Of a DNA stretch of 8,528 nt, positions 4,716 through 8,528 are shown piece after piece. The position numbers and the translations under genes are program-made. The notes under the pieces were generated by a model. It was not told the DNA's origin. It searched no databases and saw only the letters and a list, made by a program, of their open reading frames with translations. Position 1 is the first letter of the stretch, and each line of letters opens with the position of its first letter. Origin of the DNA: Anaerolineae bacterium (lineage in GTDB: Bacteria > Chloroflexota > Anaerolineae > Promineifilales > Promineifilaceae); contig JACSSI010000172.1 of the NCBI GenBank assembly GCA_014879345.1, positions 1 to 8,528 on the forward strand. Direction: 5' to 3'.

Positions 4716-6410
4716 TTAGATTCCCAAATCAAAGAAAATTTGTGGTTTTTGCCGGGGGATGATTTGTTCGGCAGCGAGTGCCAGGCGCAAGAGCGTGGGT
4801 TCTTGCCAGTGCCGCCCCATCGCTTGCAAGCCAATGGGCAGTCCGGCCTCGTTGTAACCTGCGGGGAACGAGATGGCGGGGTGGCCGGTGAAATTGGCGG
4901 GTGTGGCGTAGCGCATGATTTCAGCCAATGTCGTCAGATCAGAATCACCATCGGGCAGGGCGGTGGCCGGAATGAGCGGCGCAGGCAGTCCGGTGGCAGG
5001 TGTGATGATCACGTCTACCTCGGTGAGTGCCTGGTTGAAGTTGTGGATAAGCCGGGTGCGTACCCGCTGCGCCAGCACGTAATCAGTTGCCAGAAAACGA
5101 CGCGCCAAAGCCAAGTTGATACGGGTGTCCAGGGCATGGTCTTGGCGGTGTTGGCCGTAGGTGGCGCTCATGGCTTGCATCATTTCGCTGGCGATGGTGA
5201 GTGTGTGCGCCACGCGCCCCGCTTCTAGATCAGGAATTGTAATCTCGCGGATGACTGCGCCTTGCTCGGCAAACTGGTTGAGCAGCGCTTCACAGGCGGC
5301 GACGACATCGGAGGTGGCGTGGCGGAACCAGGGCCAGAAAACGCCGAGGGTGAGGTCGCTCAAGTCGAGATTGTTCCAACTTTGCAGGGTGGGGGCGGGC
5401 TGCTGCTGTGAGATGGGGTCGTGGGCATCGGGACCAGCCATGAGGGCATAGGCCAGGGCGGCGTCGGTGGCTGTGGCGGCTAATGGGCCGATGTGGGCGA
5501 CGCTCCAATCTAGTTGGAAGGCACCCATTTCACTCACGCGGCCAAAGGTGGGCTTGAGACCAACCACGCCGCAAAATGCCGCCGGTATACGAATTGAGCC
5601 GCCGCCATCTGCCCCAATCGCCACCGGACACAAGCCAGCGGCAACGGCCGTTGCCGAACCACTTGAACTGCCCCCTGTGTAATGACCCGGTTGGTAGGGA
5701 TTGCGAGGTGTGCCGTGATGCGGATTTTGCCCGGTGACACCAATGCCAATCTCGTGCATGTTGGTCTTGCCGATGAGCAGTGCGCCCGCTGCCCGCAGCC
5801 GCGCTACGACGGTGGCATCTTGCGTGGCGGGTTTGTTCCCCAAGAAGCTCGTGCCAACGGTGGTGGGGTACGGAACCATATCCAGTTCGTCTTTGACGGC
5901 TACTGGAACCCCATCGAACAGGCTTAACGGCCGTTTCTCCCTAAACCTCACCGTTGCTTCCTCAGCTTGGCGCATCACCTCCGCTTCATCCACGGCAATG
6001 AAGGCACGCAGAGGCGGGTCTGCCTTGTCTGAGGCTTGGATGGCGGCCAGAATACGTTCGGCAACGGCCGTTGGTGTTGTTTTGCCCTCGCGGTACGCCG
6101 TCGCAAAATCCAGGACGGTGGGGAAGTGGAAGCCTGGGGTGCTTGCCGGGTCGGATTGGGGATGTTCTGCGGTGGGGATGCCGCTGGTGGCGGCGGGCTG
6201 GTCGCCGCGTGGTGCGAGCGGTGTGAAGGTGGGCGGTTCGTCGAATTGTTGGCGGCGCAGCCAGGTGATGCCGGCACTGTTGAGCAGGTTGCTGGTGGCG
6301 ACCCCTCCGGCTGAACTTTCAAGAAAAGAGGCGAATGCTTTTAACGGCCGTCCTGATAAATAAGGCAGTTTTACGGATTTGAGGTCGTAGATTTCTTCTG
6401 GGTCACTCAT
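4716..6410 (-). CDS. Amidase-signature family hydrolase with N-terminal extension
   Basis: This 564-residue hydrolase is of the amidase signature family, which cleaves carboxamide C-N bonds with a Ser-cisSer-Lys triad. All three are visible: Lys173 (VAVKDEL), cis-Ser248 in GGSSSGSA (246-253) and nucleophile Ser272 in GADGGGSIRIPAAFCG (267-281, 24 residues on, as usual). The C-terminal SFPAGYNEAGLPIGLQAMG (514-532) is also typical. The first 95 residues lie before the catalytic fold (LPYLSGRPLKAFASFLES, then a Pro-rich linker 58-95). This extension is not found in GatA, and with no gatB or gatC nearby a tRNA amidotransferase role is unlikely. The start at 6410 is chosen because GAGGA lies four bases upstream and the next ATG (6500) adds 30 unlike residues. 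No signal peptide is seen. The substrate is unknown. Confidence 0.92.
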   Translation of the reverse strand: MSDPEEIYDLKSVKLPYLSGRPLKAFASFLESSAGGVATSNLLNSAGITWLRRQQFDEPPTFTPLAPRGDQPAATSGIPTAEHPQSDPASTPGFHFPTVLDFATAYREGKTTPTAVAERILAAIQASDKADPPLRAFIAVDEAEVMRQAEEATVRFREKRPLSLFDGVPVAVKDELDMVPYPTTVGTSFLGNKPATQDATVVARLRAAGALLIGKTNMHEIGIGVTGQNPHHGTPRNPYQPGHYTGGSSSGSATAVAAGLCPVAIGADGGGSIRIPAAFCGVVGLKPTFGRVSEMGAFQLDWSVAHIGPLAATATDAALAYALMAGPDAHDPISQQQPAPTLQSWNNLDLSDLTLGVFWPWFRHATSDVVAACEALLNQFAEQGAVIREITIPDLEAGRVAHTLTIASEMMQAMSATYGQHRQDHALDTRINLALARRFLATDYVLAQRVRTRLIHNFNQALTEVDVIITPATGLPAPLIPATALPDGDSDLTTLAEIMRYATPANFTGHPAISFPAGYNEAGLPIGLQAMGRHWQEPTLLRLALAAEQIIPRQKPQIFFDLGI

Positions 6411-6414
6411 GAAT

Positions 6415-6419
6415 TCCTC
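6415..6419 (-). promoter_or_regulatory. Ribosome-binding site deciding the amidase start
   Basis: GAGGA on the minus strand sits four bases before the ATG at 6410. The upstream in-frame ATG at 6500 has no comparable SD and would overlap the candidate promoter, so the shorter reading frame is preferred. Confidence 0.7.
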
Positions 6420-6490
6420 GTGTGGTTGTGGGTTAAGGGTTGATGCGATATTGTAGCGTGGATTGGCGAACAACAAAGTTCTGCGAATGG

Positions 6491-6496
6491 AGTATA
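6491..6496 (-). promoter_or_regulatory. Candidate extended -10 promoter for the amidase
   Basis: On the minus strand TGCTATACT provides an extended -10 (TGn plus TATACT), with 5 of 6 matches to TATAAT. The -35 region (GTCTGC at 17-bp spacing) is poor and falls at the edge of the neighbouring inverted repeat. The implied leader is about 74 nt. Confidence 0.35.
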
Positions 6497-6515
6497 GCAA
6501 GAAATCGTGGTGTGC

Positions 6516-6548
6516 AGACCTCCGAGGTTTTTAAACCCTCGGAGGTCT
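6516..6548. repeat. Inverted repeat (agacctccgagg family) in a divergent intergenic region
   Basis: A perfect 12-bp stem, 6516-6527 with 6537-6548, closes a 9-nt loop (tttttaaac). With one bulged C the stem extends through ttt/aaa. Each arm also holds a tight self-palindrome (acctc-c-gaggt in the left arm). It lies between the divergent amidase and M24 peptidase promoters, so it is not a terminator of either flanking gene. It may be an operator or a dispersed palindromic element. Confidence 0.75.
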
Positions 6549-6589
6549 CTCACAAAACGTTGCCGTTTTCCCAACCAAACAGCGTGATG

Positions 6590-6595
6590 TACAAT
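6590..6595 (+). promoter_or_regulatory. Candidate -10 box for the M24 peptidase
   Basis: TACAAT matches 5 of 6 to the sigma-70 -10 consensus. It lies 36 bp before the chosen ATG, giving a leader of about 30 nt that includes the GGAG ribosome-binding site at 6623-6626. No convincing -35 is present. It supports the ATG at 6632 over earlier in-frame starts. Confidence 0.35.
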
Positions 6596-6631
6596 TCAGT
6601 ACCTAACTTACTTTCCCAAACTGGAGCTTTC

Positions 6632-7828
6632 ATGAATAACACCCTGCTTATCCAAGAAAAATTAGCCCAAGCCACCGATATTTTGAACGAACTCAACGTG
6701 GATGTCTGGCTTACTTTTGTCCGCGAAACCACCCTGTCACCTGATCCCGCTTTGGAACTGATAGCTGATGTGGATGTGACCTGGAAATCGGCTTTTCTGG
6801 TCACACGTACTGGTCAGCATGTGGCAATTCTCGGCCATTTTGATGCGGAAAATGTGCGGACTCTCAAGGCGTATGCTGAGGTTGTGGATTATCACCAAGG
6901 CATCAGACAACCGCTGCGCGAGGTGCTGGCTCGACTGAATCCCAACACGATTGCCATCAACTATTCTGAAGGAGATGTGGCGGCTGACGGGCTTAGCCTG
7001 GGCATGTATCGCAGTTTGCTGGCTATTTTGGACGGCACGCCGTATGCCGACCGGTTGATTTCAGCGGAAAAAATTATTGCGGCGGTGCGGGGTCGGAAAA
7101 GTGCAGCAGAGATAGAGAGAGTGAGAACGGCCGTTCTCATCACCGAGCAGCTTTTCAACGAGGTAGAACTATTTGCCAAACCAGGCATGACCCAGCACGA
7201 AATCGCCGATTTTGTGCGCGGGCGTATTGACGAGATGGGACTCGGTTACGCCTGGCCGAAGCCATTCAATCCCATCGTCACATGCGGCCCAGATTCGGCT
7301 GGAGGCCATGCCGCACCAGGCGATGTGGTGCTGCAAAAAGGACATACTTTGCACATGGATTTAGGCATCAAGCAGCACGATTACTGCTCTGACATTCAAC
7401 GCATGTGGTATGTGCTGGCTGACGGTGAGACGGAAGCGCCGCCAGAGGTACAACGCGCATTCGATGTGGTGTTGGGCGCCATTCAGGCTGGTGAAAAAGC
7501 ATTAACGCCCGGCATACCGGGCTGGCAAGTCGATGCCGTCGCACGGAAGCATATCGTAGACAATGGCTACCCTGAGTATATGCACGCCTTCGGTCATTTG
7601 CTGGGCCGGGTGGCGCATGATGGGGCGACGGTGTTAGGGCCGCAGTGGGAACGTTATGCTGGCATTTGTGAACTGCCGGTGGAAGTGGGCAACATTTTCA
7701 CGCTGGAACTGCATGTGGTGATACCGGAACGGGGCATGATGAGCCTGGAGGAAGATGTGGTGGTGACGGAATCTGGCGTGGAATATTTGAGTGTGCCGCA
7801 AACGGCACTGCGGTATATTTCTAGCTGA
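6632..7828 (+). CDS. M24-family metallopeptidase, Xaa-Pro aminopeptidase type
   Basis: This 398-residue cytoplasmic dimetal peptidase has the pita-bread fold; relatives remove N-terminal residues before proline. Residues 1-150 form the creatinase-like N-domain (LNVDVWLTFVRET, 21-33). From about 155 (KSAAEIERVRTAVLITEQL) the catalytic domain begins. Expected metal ligands are Asp243 (HMDLG), Asp254 (CSDIQR, the usual 11 residues on), His322 (AFGHLLG), Glu359 (FTLEL) and Glu373 (SLEED); His329 (VAHD) matches the second active-site His. The usual Arg two residues before the last Glu is replaced (MMSLEED). Start: GGAG lies five bases before the ATG at 6632. An in-frame ATG at 6440 would add 64 unlike residues that read through the promoter and hairpin. 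The exact substrate is unknown; prolidase or creatinase-like activity is an alternative. Confidence 0.9.
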   Translation: MNNTLLIQEKLAQATDILNELNVDVWLTFVRETTLSPDPALELIADVDVTWKSAFLVTRTGQHVAILGHFDAENVRTLKAYAEVVDYHQGIRQPLREVLARLNPNTIAINYSEGDVAADGLSLGMYRSLLAILDGTPYADRLISAEKIIAAVRGRKSAAEIERVRTAVLITEQLFNEVELFAKPGMTQHEIADFVRGRIDEMGLGYAWPKPFNPIVTCGPDSAGGHAAPGDVVLQKGHTLHMDLGIKQHDYCSDIQRMWYVLADGETEAPPEVQRAFDVVLGAIQAGEKALTPGIPGWQVDAVARKHIVDNGYPEYMHAFGHLLGRVAHDGATVLGPQWERYAGICELPVEVGNIFTLELHVVIPERGMMSLEEDVVVTESGVEYLSVPQTALRYISS

Positions 7829-8384
7829 TCAGGTCGGAAACAGGAAAGGTGATTTGGGGGAAGGAAACGGCCGTTACTTCCCCATTTTTCGCTACCCGCA
7901 TTCTAGTCGTATATTTACCGGCGACTGGCTCTCGATATACCTCTATGGCGTTGTCGATCAAATTCACCACCCATACCTCCGCAATGCCAGCCTGCGCATA
8001 CATGGGTAGTTTGACGGTGCGGTCAAAGGCCAGCGTGCTATCTGATACTTCGATGATGAGATAAACATCTGCTGCCTGAGGCAATCTGTTGGCGTAATAA
8101 TCATCCCGGTAGACTAACAGGGCAACGTCTGGTTCCGGTTCAGAAATATCGCTTAACTGAATTGGGTTTTGTACACTCACAATCGCTTGTTCACTGAGGT
8201 GTTGAGATAATTTACGAGTAAGTTTATTGACACAGGCAGCATGACGAATACCAATGGGACTCATAGTAATCAGATCTCCTTGGATGAGTTGTACGCGATC
8301 ATTTTCAGTGAGGATGCCTGCATCAATCATCTGATGGTATCTATCGACTGTAAACAAATGCCTTTCTATTTCAAGAAGCATCAT
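7821..8384 (-). CDS. Uma2 family (DUF820) PD-(D/E)XK nuclease-fold protein
   Basis: This 187-residue protein belongs to the Uma2/DUF820 family, common in cyanobacteria and Chloroflexota and predicted to have a restriction-endonuclease-like fold; no physiological role is firmly known. Family features are YHQMIDAGILTENDRVQLIQGDLI (16-39, in pieces), MSPIGIRHAACVNKLTRKL (41-59), EPEPDVALL (82-90), LIIEVSDSTLAFDR (109-122), KLPMYAQAGIAEVWVVNL (125-142) and a short beta C-terminus. Likely active-site acids are Asp86 and Glu112, with Lys125 displaced from the usual E-X-K position. The gene opens with two ATGs; GAGG lies two bases before the first but five before the second, so translation from 8381 (one residue shorter) is equally likely. 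Its last 8 bp overlap the end of the M24 gene tail to tail. It is not obviously linked to its neighbours. Confidence 0.88.
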   Translation of the reverse strand: MMLLEIERHLFTVDRYHQMIDAGILTENDRVQLIQGDLITMSPIGIRHAACVNKLTRKLSQHLSEQAIVSVQNPIQLSDISEPEPDVALLVYRDDYYANRLPQAADVYLIIEVSDSTLAFDRTVKLPMYAQAGIAEVWVVNLIDNAIEVYREPVAGKYTTRMRVAKNGEVTAVSFPQITFPVSDLIS

Positions 8385-8415
8385 AACCTCGCAAAATTTC
8401 TGGTAACTTTAACCC

Positions 8416-8421
8416 ATTGTA
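8416..8421 (-). promoter_or_regulatory. Candidate -10 box for the Uma2 gene
   Basis: TACAAT on the minus strand lies 31 bp upstream of the first ATG. The -35 position shows no match to consensus. The call rests on one hexamer and is weak. Confidence 0.25.
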
Positions 8422-8468
8422 ACACAACCAGCGGCTCATGGGTGCGGTTAGTTTTTGTCTAACAAAGC

Positions 8469-8528
8469 AGACTACAAAAGTCTTGCCAATACGAATTGGC
8501 ATTAAATTTGAGGAGACTTTTGTAGTCT
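8469..8528. repeat. Nested inverted repeat (agactacaaaagtct family), reaching the window edge
   Basis: A perfect 15-bp inverted repeat, 8469-8483 with 8514-8528, encloses a second hairpin at 8485-8500 (gccaat, acga, attggc). Each 15-nt arm is itself a hairpin (agact, 5-nt loop acaaa, agtct). The 60-bp element is upstream of the Uma2 gene and may continue beyond the window. The architecture is that of a small dispersed palindromic or MITE-like element; no coding sequence or target-site duplication is visible. Confidence 0.8.

Larger units (their letters stand above)
468..7875. repeat. Dispersed iterated palindrome AACGGCCGTT (11 perfect copies)
   Basis: Perfect copies start at 468, 1476, 1659, 2176, 2848, 3320, 5643, 5926, 6063, 7126 and 7866. 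Near-copies differing only in the last one or two bases start at 2294 (..CCGCA), 2486 (..CCGTG), 3062 (..CCGTA) and 6343 (..CCGTC). A lone CGGCCG in another context is at 635. All lie inside coding regions, on genes of both strands. The span given is the range from first to last copy, not one continuous element. Confidence 0.95.

Noticed and set aside
5734..6363. 209-residue plus-strand frame inside the amidase
   Set aside because: Antisense shadow of the amidase coding sequence; no SD or family motif.
6411..6500. Upstream in-frame ATG at 6500 giving a 594-residue amidase
   Set aside because: The extra 30 residues look unlike the family, would cover the candidate promoter, and the ATG at 6410 has a good SD (GAGGA).
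6440..6631. Upstream in-frame ATG at 6440 giving a 462-residue peptidase
   Set aside because: It would read through the 6516-6548 hairpin and the -10 box. The ATG at 6632 has GGAG and a family-like N-terminus.
468..7875. Uptake signal (DUS/USS) as the explanation for AACGGCCGTT
   Set aside because: Known uptake words are not palindromic and are often in terminator pairs. Here all copies are coding and single, so a HIP1-like explanation fits better, though uptake is not excluded.

Overview
The window reads as a compact, mid-GC bacterial chromosome segment, most likely Chloroflexota (Anaerolineae-like). This assignment is inferred from gene content and intergenic repeat style; no rRNA or marker phylogeny is available here. 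Eight protein-coding genes are supported. No rRNA, tRNA, CRISPR array, transposase or phage gene is seen.

Layout. Minus strand, 1-1880: a LysM plus lamin-tail-like surface protein (1092-1880), a 75-residue repeat protein (771-998), and a 3'-truncated endonuclease IV gene (1-665). Plus strand, 2057-4611: a PfkB-family sugar kinase, then parA and parB, which overlap by ATGA. Minus strand, 4716-6410: an amidase-signature hydrolase. Plus strand, 6632-7828: an M24 (Xaa-Pro type) metallopeptidase. Minus strand, 7821-8384: a Uma2/DUF820 nuclease-fold protein whose 3' end overlaps that of the peptidase gene by 8 bp. There are two divergent intergenic regions (1881-2056 and 6411-6631) and two convergent junctions (parB/amidase and peptidase/Uma2).

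How the genes relate. Only parA-parB is a clear functional unit (chromosome segregation). The kinase may share transcription with it across an 81-bp spacer. Endonuclease IV is a DNA repair housekeeping gene. The amidase and peptidase are divergent catabolic hydrolases that could share regulation, but the sequence does not prove this.

The most striking signal is not a gene. The 10-bp palindrome AACGGCCGTT occurs 11 times perfectly in 8.5 kb (chance expectation about 0.008), plus four near-copies, all inside genes on both strands and mostly in the frame encoding Thr-Ala-Val. It behaves like a highly iterated palindrome of the cyanobacterial HIP1 type. The intergenic spacers carry a second layer: seven different short repeat elements. 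Four are built from 7-, 8- or 8/9-nt units (three of them with inverted arms), and three from self-palindromic 5-nt-loop or tight hairpins nested in larger inverted repeats.
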